Numbered from the stretch's first letter, positions 39,677 to 50,134 are shown. The stretch is DNA of 64,000 nt from a bacterium (GCA_029565685.1 JAKQNR010000001.1:69710-133709), one strand, 5' to 3'. Notes: a model not told the origin generated them from the letters alone. Numbers and translations: made by a program.

Positions 39677-40849
39677 TCAGGCCAGGCCTGGCCTGGGACG
39701 GGCAAAAAGGGTGTAGCGATCCTGATGGATCACTCGCTCCCGCCGGCCGTCGTCATAGATGAGCGCCAGTTCCTGGACAGACACCCTGGGCTGACAAGCG
39801 GGCACATAGATCCGGTCCAGGTGCACCATCTGGGCCGGCGCGGAAAACTGCCCGGCGCCGACAAAGCCGCCGAAATGATCGCTGCGGCCGAACCCGACGT
39901 GAAATCCCAGCTTTTCATCCAGCAGAATCTCGCCGATCGGCGCAATGCCGAAATCCGCCAGCACGCCGAAGCCCAATTCGGCCATATTGCCATACGCCGG
40001 TTCGCGCTCCAACCGTTCCGCCTCCTGCCTGACCGCCTCGCCCTCGCCGGCTACGGAACGAGCTCGATTTCGTTTGATGGTATAGTACAGGAGGCTTTCG
40101 CTCACCTGCACCGGCAGAATGCCCTCGGTGGCGCTGGGCTCCTCTTTTTCTCCTTCATACGGCACGATGTAGGTCTCGCCACTGGGCAGATTGCCGACTT
40201 CTCCGGCTTTGAGAAAACGGCCGCTGCTCACCGTAGCCTGGCGATGGCGCAGATCGAAAACCATAGCGCACTCGCGGCGGCGGTCCACTGTAAAGACGAT
40301 TTCCGCCCGTTCAGCGTTGTCCAGTTTTTCCTTGAGCAGCAGCAGGCGCTGAAACACCTGTTCATAATCCACGCGCAACGCCGGGATCATATCCACGTGG
40401 AACCCGGGCATGGTGGCGGCGCGAAAACCGTATTTTTTTCCATTCACTTTCAAAGGAGCGGTGGCGGAGTGTTCGGTCGGCGCAAGAAAAAGCTGATAGC
40501 TGCAGAAAATCTGTTCCGCCTCCAGCAGCTCGCCATACTGCGACAGGCTTTCGCTGGTGTCCGGCAGAGCGGCGGCAATGCGCAGCCAGGTGGTCGGCAA
40601 ATCCGCGTTGTTCAGGCCGACGTTCTCATAGGCAAACAGGGCGACCTCCTGCAGGCCGAGCTGCGCTGCCTGGGGTGCGAGCATGGCGTGCCAGCCGGCT
40701 GCGAGCCGGCGGCGGCGGCGCCACGCCGGGTGATCCTCTTCAGCCCGCTTCGGCAGGTCGACGATAATACCGAGCGCCCGGTCCTGTTCCAACACGGGGA
40801 ACACGGCACGGATCAGGCGCAGCCATTCAGCCTGCGATAAATCATTCAT
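39677..40849 (-). CDS. M29-like aminopeptidase family protein
   Basis: AGEVGNLPSGETYIVPYEG; GNMAELGFGVLADFGIAPIGEILLDEKLGFHVGFGRSDHFGG; MVHLDRIY, resembling M29 metal-ligand pattern. Confidence 0.7.
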   Translation of the reverse strand: MNDLSQAEWLRLIRAVFPVLEQDRALGIIVDLPKRAEEDHPAWRRRRRLAAGWHAMLAPQAAQLGLQEVALFAYENVGLNNADLPTTWLRIAAALPDTSESLSQYGELLEAEQIFCSYQLFLAPTEHSATAPLKVNGKKYGFRAATMPGFHVDMIPALRVDYEQVFQRLLLLKEKLDNAERAEIVFTVDRRRECAMVFDLRHRQATVSSGRFLKAGEVGNLPSGETYIVPYEGEKEEPSATEGILPVQVSESLLYYTIKRNRARSVAGEGEAVRQEAERLEREPAYGNMAELGFGVLADFGIAPIGEILLDEKLGFHVGFGRSDHFGGFVGAGQFSAPAQMVHLDRIYVPACQPRVSVQELALIYDDGRRERVIHQDRYTLFARPRPGLA

Positions 40850-40925
40850 TCCGATCGCCTATTCTGTTAATCGTTCGTTCTGATTTTTTCCGAGTGATCG
40901 TCTGCCGCCTGAGCGTTGCAGAGGC

Positions 40926-43349
40926 TCACTCCTCATCGGTCTCTTGCTCGGCCCCCAGGGACCGGCGATGGACTGGACGGGGCATGACCGAATCCTCGCC
41001 TTTGATCGACCGCCAGACGATTTCATTTAATTCGAGCTCCGGAGTGGCGTCCTCGCGATCAAAATTCATCAGCATACTCTCGCGGCTGCCCCAGGAGGCC
41101 GCGCTGTTGCGTTCCGCCATGGAGACCTCCGGCCGCAGCGCAGTGTACGGGGTAAAATCCGGCGTATCGGTGAAACAGGTTACCATGGGAAAAGCGGCGG
41201 CGTCATACTGGCTCAGGGGCTTTAAACCAAGGATCATCTCCATGGTCGCCAACATGCTCACTGTGTCATAGAGAGTATGATCCACCTCTCCGCGACGCAC
41301 ATAAGGGCTGATCAGCAAAGCCGGCGACCGATGGGCATCCACATGATCCGGGCCATTCTGCGCATCATCCTCGAGAACAAAAATCGCGGTGGTCGGCCAG
41401 AAACGGCTGCGCGTGACCGCCTCCACCACTCTGCCCAACGCCAGGTCATTGTCCGCTATCATGGCGCGGGGCGACAACTTGCCGGGCATTGTGCCGATCG
41501 TATGATCGTTAGGCAAACGGAGAATGATAAACTGCGGCATCTCCCCTTGCGCTTCAAATCGGCTCAACTCTTCAATGAACGCCGCAGCCCGCAGCGTGTC
41601 GGGATAATCCAGATCCCAACTGCGGAAATGGGGCGCAAAGTGTTCGACCAGAGCGGGATGCCGCGCGATCAGCGAGTCTCCGCTTATATCGATAAACTCG
41701 CCATAGCTGCGATAGGTCAGGCCGGCGGCTGCCACCGCCTCCCAGATATAGCCGTTGGTGGGAAACGCGATAGAGAAACTGCCCTCAGAGGGGTACGGCA
41801 GACCACGACCGCTGTATGAGGTCGGCCAGGTTTTTTCAACAAAATCCGTGGCAATGGCGCCGGTGCTCCATTCGTGGCCGTCGGCACTTACCTCTGCGTC
41901 CACGAAAAAATTATCCAGCAACACAAACGTTTCCGCCAATGCATGATGATTGGGCGTGATCGTCCGGCCGAAAATACACAGCTCAGGATCGCCATTGCCC
42001 TGGGGCAGGTCGCCGAACAACTGATCATAGGTCCGATTTTCTTTGATGATATAGATCACCTGCTTGATCAAAGAGGGCTCGCCTCGACGGCGCGGCACCG
42101 GCTGCGCAACGACTGCGCTTTTCTCTTGCGCCAGCCGCTTCTGCGTTTCCACGAATCCGTTGTTGCGATACACCATGCGCGTATAGGCTTCCAACTGCCG
42201 GGCATCCGGTATGGGTATGATCGACAGCATGCCGTTGAACAGCCCGCCGATATATTCTTCTTTGCCCTGGCGGCCGCCATAGGGGCCCGCTGCATGGGGA
42301 TTGGCTTTGGAGGTCAAGCCCTTGCCGTTGGCAACGTACAATTTGTTATGATGCACGCAGACCGCGGTCGGATACCAACCCACTGGAATCACCCCGGCTA
42401 CGTGGGATCCAGTCTCGGCCAGCTCGACGACCGCCACGTCGTTATTCGTGGCATTGGCGACAAACAAGCTGCGTTCATCGGCCGCTAACGCCAGGCCGTT
42501 TGGCGTGCTGCCAAAAGGCGCCAATTCGTAGGGGCGCAGCGAAATGCGCTCGAGCACCCGGTCCGTGGCGCAATCGATGACCACGACCTGGTCGGTGTTG
42601 GCGCAGGCTACATAAAGGCGGCGCTGATCCGCGGTCAATAGCATGGCGTTGGGGTGGTCACCGACAGCGATTCGGCCGAGCAACGCTCGTTTCGCCTGAT
42701 CGATCACAGCGACTCTGGATTCGCCCCACAGGCTCACATACGCTTTGCCCATGCTGTCAGCGACACGAACGTCATAGGGAAAGGATCCCACCGCTATTCG
42801 ATCGATGCAATCAACCTTTGTCAAATCCACTAACGCCACGCTGTCGTTTTTGTTCTCAGCGACATAGAGCGTTCGGCCGTCGCGGCTAATCGTCAATCCG
42901 GCAGGAAATAATTTACGTGCATCGGTTTCTTCCAGGCTGATAGGCGCAGCGGCCTCCAGGTGATCGCCTGTCCAGCGCCAGTGCAGAATCTTGTCATCCG
43001 CGCCGCCGGAGGCATAAAGATCCCGGCCGTCAGGCGTGAAGGCTAATCCATAAAAGCCCTTGCTGAAATCCAGTTCCTGAATCACCTGATCCTGCACTAG
43101 GTCGATGATCGTGATAAAGTGGCGGCTGAAGCCGTTGTTGTTCACCGCCAAAAGATCGCCCTGGGGCGAAACAGCGATGTTCAATGGTAGATCACCCAGC
43201 GGCAGTTGAGTTCCGACCGGACTCAACATCCAGCGGTTGGGCAGCAAGGCGCCTCCTTTGACCGGTCCGGGAAGATGGATTCTGCCGCTGCAGGCAAAAA
43301 TGATCAGGACAGCGCCGGCCAGGAAAAGCACGCGTATTCGGGTCGACAT
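40926..43349 (-). CDS. YncE-like beta-propeller fused to phosphoesterase (AcpA/alkaline phosphatase-superfamily)
   Basis: Propeller repeats (VAVNNNGFSRHF.., LYVAENKNDSVALVDL, LYVACANTDQVVVIDC, LFVANATNNDVAVVEL); IIKENRTYDQLFGDLPQGNGDPEL; HEWSTGAIATDFVEKTWPTSYSGRG; FVLEDDAQNGPDHVDAHRSPALLISPYVRRG. Confidence 0.9.
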   Translation of the reverse strand: MSTRIRVLFLAGAVLIIFACSGRIHLPGPVKGGALLPNRWMLSPVGTQLPLGDLPLNIAVSPQGDLLAVNNNGFSRHFITIIDLVQDQVIQELDFSKGFYGLAFTPDGRDLYASGGADDKILHWRWTGDHLEAAAPISLEETDARKLFPAGLTISRDGRTLYVAENKNDSVALVDLTKVDCIDRIAVGSFPYDVRVADSMGKAYVSLWGESRVAVIDQAKRALLGRIAVGDHPNAMLLTADQRRLYVACANTDQVVVIDCATDRVLERISLRPYELAPFGSTPNGLALAADERSLFVANATNNDVAVVELAETGSHVAGVIPVGWYPTAVCVHHNKLYVANGKGLTSKANPHAAGPYGGRQGKEEYIGGLFNGMLSIIPIPDARQLEAYTRMVYRNNGFVETQKRLAQEKSAVVAQPVPRRRGEPSLIKQVIYIIKENRTYDQLFGDLPQGNGDPELCIFGRTITPNHHALAETFVLLDNFFVDAEVSADGHEWSTGAIATDFVEKTWPTSYSGRGLPYPSEGSFSIAFPTNGYIWEAVAAAGLTYRSYGEFIDISGDSLIARHPALVEHFAPHFRSWDLDYPDTLRAAAFIEELSRFEAQGEMPQFIILRLPNDHTIGTMPGKLSPRAMIADNDLALGRVVEAVTRSRFWPTTAIFVLEDDAQNGPDHVDAHRSPALLISPYVRRGEVDHTLYDTVSMLATMEMILGLKPLSQYDAAAFPMVTCFTDTPDFTPYTALRPEVSMAERNSAASWGSRESMLMNFDREDATPELELNEIVWRSIKGEDSVMPRPVHRRSLGAEQETDEE

Positions 43350-43470
43350 GATGGATCCCTATGACTATTATTAAAAAAAGAGGGCAGGCTTAAATAAAGA
43401 TAGGGTTTACCGGTTAAATACGCAAGCAGAGTTTTCGCGCTATGGAGGAGGGCGGCTCGCCCTTTCTTGC

Positions 43471-44505
43471 TCACCATCCAAAAGCAGCAGAGATGCGATG
43501 GGTGTTGGCCAGATCCCCAGCCACAAAGGCATAGTCCAACGACAGGCTGAACAGCCGCAGGCCTGCGCCGGCGGTCATATGGTCATGGGCATAACCGCCG
43601 CGCAAACCCAGACGTTCAAAAAAGCGGACCTCTGCCCCGGCAAAGGTCTCGCGGCTTTCGCTGAGCTCCTGGTCTAAGGTAAGCGTCACGCGAGCGGCCA
43701 GGCTAGGGGCATGACAGGAAGCAGCTGCTCCCACACGCAGAGCGCGATCCGCCACATCTTTGTGCTGCGACGGCGTATCCCAGACGACGTTGGTGTTGCT
43801 GAGATTTCGCGCCGACAGCCCGATGCCCAGCCATCTGATCGGTTCGCCCTGCACCACCTGATTGGACACGAACCGAGCCAGAACCCCTGCGTCCAATCCC
43901 TGACCAGCGCCCGTAGCATCATCGAGCTGGTGATGAATGTATTTGCCGGTCACACCGAAAGCGAGCTGCACCGGCAAGATCAGCGGGCTGAACGCATCGC
44001 CGATGTGCAGGTCGAACATCACCGCCCGGCAAAAGGAGATCGTTACCGCATTCTCCTGGTCGCCGAAATAGCCTTCGGCCTCGCCGGTGGAGCGGTATCG
44101 TCCCTGAGTCAATCGTTCATAACGGCTGCCCTGTAAAGCGCCATAGCGCGGTATTTCATCCACCCCCAGCCGGATCCAGCCGATGGCAAACGCCATGTTC
44201 GGCGAGAGCGCAAGCACGGCATGGGCTGAATTGTATTGCGCCAGATTGGAAAACATGGGCACATGCTCCAGCTGCAGACGAATGCGCTGTTGCAGAGTCA
44301 TGCCAGCTGGATTCCAATAGGCCATGCTGGGATCGTCCGCCATGGCCACAAAGGCGCTCCCCATGGCCATGGCCCGGCCGCCGACGCCGATGGTGAGAAA
44401 ATCCGCAGCATATTCACCGCTGACGCCGATCGATGCGCCAATCAGCAGCAGGAGGAGTACCAGTTGCCATACACCGCAGAGGGGGTGATGAACGACTCGC
44501 GCCAT
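43471..44505 (-). CDS. PorV/PorQ-family outer-membrane protein (UPF0164-like)
   Basis: AADFLTIGVGGRAMAMGSAFVAMADDPSMAYWNPAGM; C-terminal beta-rich barrel ending SAAFGW. Confidence 0.85.
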   Translation of the reverse strand: MARVVHHPLCGVWQLVLLLLLIGASIGVSGEYAADFLTIGVGGRAMAMGSAFVAMADDPSMAYWNPAGMTLQQRIRLQLEHVPMFSNLAQYNSAHAVLALSPNMAFAIGWIRLGVDEIPRYGALQGSRYERLTQGRYRSTGEAEGYFGDQENAVTISFCRAVMFDLHIGDAFSPLILPVQLAFGVTGKYIHHQLDDATGAGQGLDAGVLARFVSNQVVQGEPIRWLGIGLSARNLSNTNVVWDTPSQHKDVADRALRVGAAASCHAPSLAARVTLTLDQELSESRETFAGAEVRFFERLGLRGGYAHDHMTAGAGLRLFSLSLDYAFVAGDLANTHRISAAFGW

Positions 44506-44528
44506 GCAAAATTTCCTTTCCGTTCCGT

Positions 44529-47500
44529 CTATTCCAGTTTGGCCAGTTTTTCGATTCGTTCTATCTTTTTATCGCCGGAGCGAGCGACGAATTTAAGATA
44601 ATACACGCCGTTCGCCAGCGCACGGCCGTCTTCATCTCTGCCATCCCAATCCCATTCCACATAGCCGGTCACGCCGTGCATTTTCTCGCTGCGGATTCTC
44701 CGCCCGGACACCGTGTAAAAGGACAGATCGACCTCCTCCGCGGTATCCTGGAGAAAAAATGCCACGGTCGTTTCCTGAACAAAGGGATTGGGATGATTGG
44801 CCAACAACGTCACCTCAAAAACGCCGGGCACGCGGAACAGTATTTCGCGGCTGGATGAATTGCCGTTCACATCCCGGGCGCTGATCTGAAGCGCATGATC
44901 TCCGGCGGATAACTCCGGCGTATAGGTGACCACCAGCGAACGGCGGGTTTCCTGATCCTGGGTAACAGCCATGCGGTCGCCAGTCACCGGCTGCTGGTCC
45001 AACGAAAGGCTCACCGGCGCAGCCGAAAGATCGAATCCGCTGGAGTCTTGAAGAAAAATGGTAAACACCGGTTGTCTGCCCACTACATCGCCGGAGACAA
45101 AATTTTGTCCGACCACATTTACCTGAATGGAAGGACCAGAGTCATCGGCGCTGCCCATAAGGGCAAAGCAGGTTCGTGGAATAGGCAGTTTCGCACTAGC
45201 CAATCCTTTCGTCCGATCCAGGGTCGTGGCCAGACTGGACCAGGTGGCTGACTCTTCATTCCAGGCATAGAGACGAACGCCATCGAGATTGAGAAAACGC
45301 TGAGTGGTTGTATCGTCGCGTTGATAATACACACCGATGGTGCTCTCCTTTTTCAGCGCAAGGGTGGTATCGCTGAGGGCGAAGAAAAAGGCGGTGGGCG
45401 TGGTCAGGCCGGCGGCTGCCAACGGCGTCAGGCTGGAGCGTTCGGCGCTCTGGCGTAAACTCGTATTCCAGCGTCGGCCGAGGGTCAGCAGGTTGGCCGA
45501 TCCAACCGCAGCAGCGGGCAACTCGACAAACATATCTGCTTGATCGGATACCACCATACCGGCTGTACCCTGGCCAGGCACAGCGATCCGCAGCGCCGCC
45601 TTGGTGATGTTATTGGTCTCATTGGTCTCTTCCACCTGCGCCTGAGCGTCGCTTTGAATCCATACCGTCCGGCGACCGGCCCAGCCAGACGGCCAGGGAA
45701 AAGAGAGAGTGGTATCGGATTGGGCGGCGATCCCTTTCACCATAAGCGGTGCGCCCATCGGCGTCCAGCTCATCTGCTCCTCGCCATGATACAAAGCCAC
45801 GGAAAACGAACCTGCAGCTGTGCCGCCGGTGTTCTTGAGCTTGATCGACAGAAAGATCTGATCTGCGCCTGAAAGCGACAGCGACGATCCATCGGCATAC
45901 AGGTCCGGCCGAGACAGGATGCTCACCTGCATCAAATCGCTCATCAGCTCTTTGCCGCCGGCGCCGGTCAGCAACAGACGATAATAGATCCGGCTGCCCT
46001 CTGCCTTTTTCACCGCCTCGGCTGACTTCCACAGGCCGTCACCGGTCTGCACCGCAGCAAGGCTGTTCCAGGTGATCTGGTTCAGGGACCAGCGAAATTC
46101 GCCATGCATCGCTCCGCCGATCTCTTGTACCGCACTCGGATCCACTCGGGCAGTGAAATAAAAGGGTTCGTTATGGCCTGGTGCAACCGGCATGGTCTGC
46201 ACCACGGCGGCAACGCGATGATTCAGAGTGAAAGAACAGCCGCCGCTCTCATCGACCCTGCCGCTGGAAAGATATACTTTGACCGAACCCTTTCCGCTGC
46301 GATGATCCCAGGCCTTGACGATCTCTGGAGTGAACCTGAGCAAGTCGGCGGCGAGGCGCCCCTGAATCAGACTCTGACGGGTGGTGCTGATGAGGGAATC
46401 GTTCTCATTATGCACCGTGATGATCGCTTCGCCGTTGGTCGCTGTTTTGGCAACCACAGTGACTCTGAGCGTGTCGCCGTCTTTGTAATCGGACCGCTCC
46501 GCCTGGACAACCGCCTGATTTTCAGCCAGACCCAATTTGAGCGCCGGATCGCCCAAGAGATTGAAATGGCGGATCGTATCCCAATAACCGTTGGTCTTGT
46601 TGATCAACCCGAATTTCGCCAGAGTGGTGATCTCGCCGATATGCCGACGCCCCTGCTCGAAAATCGTTTCAAAAAGAGCGATGTTCAGATAGCGATCGCC
46701 GAGCATGGAGGCGCGGCCTGCGGAACCGAAATGAGCCACAATGCCGGCCTCCGGCTGGCGCAGCAATTCCTCGCTGAGCGAAGGGCTTTCCGGATTGTCA
46801 AAATAACCGATAAAGCAGGTGAGAGAAAACATCACCGCATATTTATCTTTGTTCGTCAACCGGCCGGCATCCTCGAGTAAAAACAGACGACTGTCTTCGA
46901 ACACCTGGCCGCCGCCATGCCCGACGAAATTGATCAACACCTGGCCCTGGTTCCACTTTTCCGCCAGGTCCTGGGTGCTGCCGTTATAGCGGGATTTCTC
47001 CAGCGTTGCCAGACGGTTGGCGACGATGTAGTTGGGCGTATATTCTTCCGCCAATTCATCGGCGTCAGTCTCGAACTGATCCGCATTGCCGGTCACCAGA
47101 ATGAGTTGACGGCGCCAATCGCTTACTTTATAATTGGTCTCATAGGCGATGGTCTTGTCGACAAGGATGTCGGCCTCCTCCGGCGAATTGACCGGCAACC
47201 GACCGATATACATATCAGGCAAAATGTCATCGCCGCTGACTGTGACAAAGGCATTGTCCGATGAGGTCATGCCCCAGGAACTGGTATACGCCATCAACGT
47301 GGGCATATAGGAGCGAAAACCCAGCGTGCCAGCCACCCGTTTGTCCATATAGTGGCTGGTATCGCCGAACAGCAGCACATAAAGCGGCGCCGGCTTGACG
47401 TAATGGTGATAGGCATAGCGCAGAAAAGCCTGAATGGCATTGGGATCATAGATTCCATGGTTGAATTGATCGTAAACATCCTGCACGTCCACCACCATGG

Positions 47501-49349
47501 TGCGCAGACCCTGACCAGCCCGGTAACGGGCCAAACGGTCGGCTTGGTGCTTAAAGGCTTCATGGGTGATGATGATGTAATCAGCCCCGTTGCCCGCATT
47601 CAACAGGTCAGAGCCAGCATCCGCCGCAATGCGCTCAACACGTCGAAGCCGCGCCTCCGATACCAGAAACAGCTTTTGTTCATCAGTGCTTGCAAAAGAA
47701 AAAAGGACCTGAAAGCGTCCATCCTTGTTCACGATCCGGTCCGGAATGATCTGCTGACCCTGTTCGGTCAGCACATAGACTTTATCGCTGGTGAAATGGT
47801 CCACCAGAACCGGACGGCGCTCAGGAGATTGCAGCTGGAAACGCAAAGAATCATTGACTGCCTGAAGACGACCAGAGTATGTAAAATCTATCCAGTTCAG
47901 CACCGCGCGATCATACCCGACGTTTGGCAGGTCGGCGGGCAAGTATATGGACAAGAGGTTATCGCGAAGCAGCTGTTGCGCATCCTGCCAGCCGCTGTCG
48001 AACAGCATGAACTCTTGATTATCCCAAAGAGCGGTACCCAGCCTTTGCTGGTTCAGCTGTACCTCTGCCTTGTGATCCGGCGAGGCGGCCAAATAGGTCG
48101 TGCCCTGCATCTCGATACGCAGGCGATATTGGGAATTGGGCGCCGCATCCGGAAGAGAAAGGGGAAAGGTGTAACGGATCTTGTCCTTCAACTCCATCCA
48201 GAACCAATGATCCGCTGATTCATCCGCCGAGGCGAGCTGGCGGTGGTACTGCGAATCTTCTTCCAGATGAATATGCATGGGCGCATAGCGAATGGTGTCT
48301 TTAACCACACTCGTCAAAGCGCCGCTCACACGCGCCATGCGGCTGCCGGTCCGTTTGCCCCAGCTTAACCAGTAGACGTTGGCATCCGAATACCAGGAGC
48401 GATAGGTGGTCTCGCCGGGATTGTGTTCGCCGATGAACACCAGGCGGTCCTCATCATCCCACATCCCATCACCATGATCCTCGAGCAAAATGGGAATGTC
48501 CCGGCCCCGATTCGTCAGACAGATGGTTCGAGGATCCACGCCGGACAGATCCGCTCCCGCCTCTTTCAGCTCCCGGCCGGTCACCGCATACACGCCGTCA
48601 TGCAGCACCGTGAGCCGCCAGCCGCTTTCAGCGGCCTCCGTCGTCGCCAGCCCCTTGGCCATAGAGCGGACAGGAGCGCTCCGCCATTTTTTGCTCGCCT
48701 CATAGTTGGCCAGGTAATCGGCCAGTGCCGGCTCGTAACCATCAGCGCCGGCCACGCCCATCGGCGTATCGACAACCGCCTTCGATCCCTCAAAGCAGAT
48801 GCGCAGACGCATGCTCTGGGTCAATTGCAGCAGATTCTGCGATGCCGCATAACGTACGGGGTGCAGCTCGATCTGCAGGATACGTTGATTGCGTAACAGG
48901 CCGGTCAATCCGGTGCAGGCCGGCTCCGCCGGATACCAGAGAGAGGCAAGATGCAGGGACGGCTCTTCCCTCTCCTCTGCCGTCAAATGCTCCTGCCAAG
49001 CGTCAGGATAGTGCACGGTCTCCATCGCAGTAACCGATTTGTTGACCACCTGCTGCTGCAAAATCTGCAGATGCGGAGAACCCTGCAACGGAATGCCCAA
49101 CACCAGACTGGTGACCGGCAATTTGGGCCAGCCCTGCCGGCCGGTGTTTGTACAGCCCGGTATTTCCACACTCGTCTGCCAGACCGACTGCACTTGACGC
49201 TGGAACACATGGATGGAATCGAAATGAACATCACAGATAATTTCTTTTTCCGAAGACTCTATCACAGATATCCGATAGGGACGTTCTACAGCCAGAATCA
49301 CAGGCGCCAAAACAACCAGCCAGAAGATCGATAGGAAAAGATGGCGTCT
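44529..49349 (-). CDS. C25-family (gingipain/PorU-like) peptidase with CARDB-like and FlgD-like C-terminal domains
   Basis: FVGHGGGQVFEDSR (His) and MFSLTCFIGYFD (Cys) of C25; GDPALKLGL; NTGGTAAGSFSVALY CARDB-like; LLANHPNPFVQETTVAFFL..WDWDGRDEDGRALANGVYYLKF C-terminal domain. Confidence 0.88.
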   Translation of the reverse strand, partial: RRHLFLSIFWLVVLAPVILAVERPYRISVIESSEKEIICDVHFDSIHVFQRQVQSVWQTSVEIPGCTNTGRQGWPKLPVTSLVLGIPLQGSPHLQILQQQVVNKSVTAMETVHYPDAWQEHLTAEEREEPSLHLASLWYPAEPACTGLTGLLRNQRILQIELHPVRYAASQNLLQLTQSMRLRICFEGSKAVVDTPMGVAGADGYEPALADYLANYEASKKWRSAPVRSMAKGLATTEAAESGWRLTVLHDGVYAVTGRELKEAGADLSGVDPRTICLTNRGRDIPILLEDHGDGMWDDEDRLVFIGEHNPGETTYRSWYSDANVYWLSWGKRTGSRMARVSGALTSVVKDTIRYAPMHIHLEEDSQYHRQLASADESADHWFWMELKDKIRYTFPLSLPDAAPNSQYRLRIEMQGTTYLAASPDHKAEVQLNQQRLGTALWDNQEFMLFDSGWQDAQQLLRDNLLSIYLPADLPNVGYDRAVLNWIDFTYSGRLQAVNDSLRFQLQSPERRPVLVDHFTSDKVYVLTEQGQQIIPDRIVNKDGRFQVLFSFASTDEQKLFLVSEARLRRVERIAADAGSDLLNAGNGADYIIITHEAFKHQADRLARYRAGQGLRTMVVDVQDVYDQFNHGIYDPNAIQAFLRYAYHHYVKPAPLYVLLFGDTSHYMDKRVAGTLGFRSYMPTLMAYTSSWGMTSSDNAFVTVSGDDILPDMYIGRLPVNSPEEADILVDKTIAYETNYKVSDWRRQLILVTGNADQFETDADELAEEYTPNYIVANRLATLEKSRYNGSTQDLAEKWNQGQVLINFVGHGGGQVFEDSRLFLLEDAGRLTNKDKYAVMFSLTCFIGYFDNPESPSLSEELLRQPEAGIVAHFGSAGRASMLGDRYLNIALFETIFEQGRRHIGEITTLAKFGLINKTNGYWDTIRHFNLLGDPALKLGLAENQAVVQAERSDYKDGDTLRVTVVAKTATNGEAIITVHNENDSLISTTRQSLIQGRLAADLLRFTPEIVKAWDHRSGKGSVKVYLSSGRVDESGGCSFTLNHRVAAVVQTMPVAPGHNEPFYFTARVDPSAVQEIGGAMHGEFRWSLNQITWNSLAAVQTGDGLWKSAEAVKKAEGSRIYYRLLLTGAGGKELMSDLMQVSILSRPDLYADGSSLSLSGADQIFLSIKLKNTGGTAAGSFSVALYHGEEQMSWTPMGAPLMVKGIAAQSDTTLSFPWPSGWAGRRTVWIQSDAQAQVEETNETNNITKAALRIAVPGQGTAGMVVSDQADMFVELPAAAVGSANLLTLGRRWNTSLRQSAERSSLTPLAAAGLTTPTAFFFALSDTTLALKKESTIGVYYQRDDTTTQRFLNLDGVRLYAWNEESATWSSLATTLDRTKGLASAKLPIPRTCFALMGSADDSGPSIQVNVVGQNFVSGDVVGRQPVFTIFLQDSSGFDLSAAPVSLSLDQQPVTGDRMAVTQDQETRRSLVVTYTPELSAGDHALQISARDVNGNSSSREILFRVPGVFEVTLLANHPNPFVQETTVAFFLQDTAEEVDLSFYTVSGRRIRSEKMHGVTGYVEWDWDGRDEDGRALANGVYYLKFVARSGDKKIERIEKLAKLE

Positions 49350-49397
49350 CATGAAAACTCCTTGATCGTTAGAATAGCCCAACCGGTTCGATGCCTT

Positions 49398-49455
49398 AAA
49401 AAAAAACCGAATGATCGGACGGGCGGTGTTGCAGACTCGCTCCGATCATTCGGTT
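49398..49455 (-). terminator. Strong rho-independent terminator just upstream of the PorU-like gene
   Basis: Perfect 13-bp arms CCGAATGATCGGA (49407-49419)/TCCGATCATTCGG (49441-49453), extendable by 2 bp, 21-nt loop; A9 run = U9 on minus strand. Confidence 0.8.
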
Positions 49456-49885
49456 CTCAACGTTCGAGTGGAGCGCTCGGCCTGACCGGTTGTTCCAGCC
49501 AGAACAAGGACAGCTGACACAGCTGTTCGGGTCCACTCCAACAAAAAGAAAGCGAGCTTGAACACGTTCGTTCTTTAACCAACCATAAACGGATTTTTTA
49601 CTGCTGCGTGCAACAATCGGTAACGAACGGTCTGTGCTCGGTTCCTTTCGAATCGTATGGCAATGATCAATTTTATCGATATCTTTCATACAAATAGCGT
49701 ACCAAACATGCTGTCAGGCCATGAATTTAGAAGCCAATGAATCATAACGAATTACATCATAGTAATCAGTCGACGGGAAGCGGCGGATGGCGGTTCTGTG
49801 TCGCTAAAAGGCGTCAATGGTCATCGAAAAGATACACCCGACCTGAAGGAGGCGATCCAAAGGCCGATCGGCCCGATAAAACCAA

Positions 49886-50134
49886 TCAGCTCTTTGGAGG
49901 ATGAGTTTCAGCCAGAAAATCCAAAAGGAGATCTGCCAATTTTTTAGCAAAAAAATTGATCCGGTCCAGCACATGGGCCTGTTCGGCGCTCAACTGCGGC
50001 TTGACCTCATCGGTAAATATGAGCAGATAGCCCAGCAAGCCCTGAGCGGTGGAACGTATTTCATGGCTCAATTTATGGGCAGCAGGGGGCGTCTCATCAT
50101 TTCGGCCTGCTGCTGCCGGCCTTTTCTCATTCAA
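49886..50134 (-). CDS. Stand-alone HisKA/DHp-like small protein (82 aa)
   Basis: AHKLSHEIRSTAQGLLGYLLIFTDEVKPQLSAEQAHVLDRINFFAKKLADLLLDFL resembles an H-box DHp domain; no HATPase domain follows. Confidence 0.6.
   Translation of the reverse strand: MNEKRPAAAGRNDETPPAAHKLSHEIRSTAQGLLGYLLIFTDEVKPQLSAEQAHVLDRINFFAKKLADLLLDFLAETHPPKS

Noticed and set aside
39725-40840. 371-aa plus-strand ORF
   Set aside because: Antisense to the M29-like peptidase gene; shadow ORF.
49396-49689. 97-aa minus-strand ORF before the PorU-like gene
   Set aside because: Its last codons run through the terminator hairpin and U tract, so it is unlikely to be coding; treated as a possible leader or ncRNA region instead.
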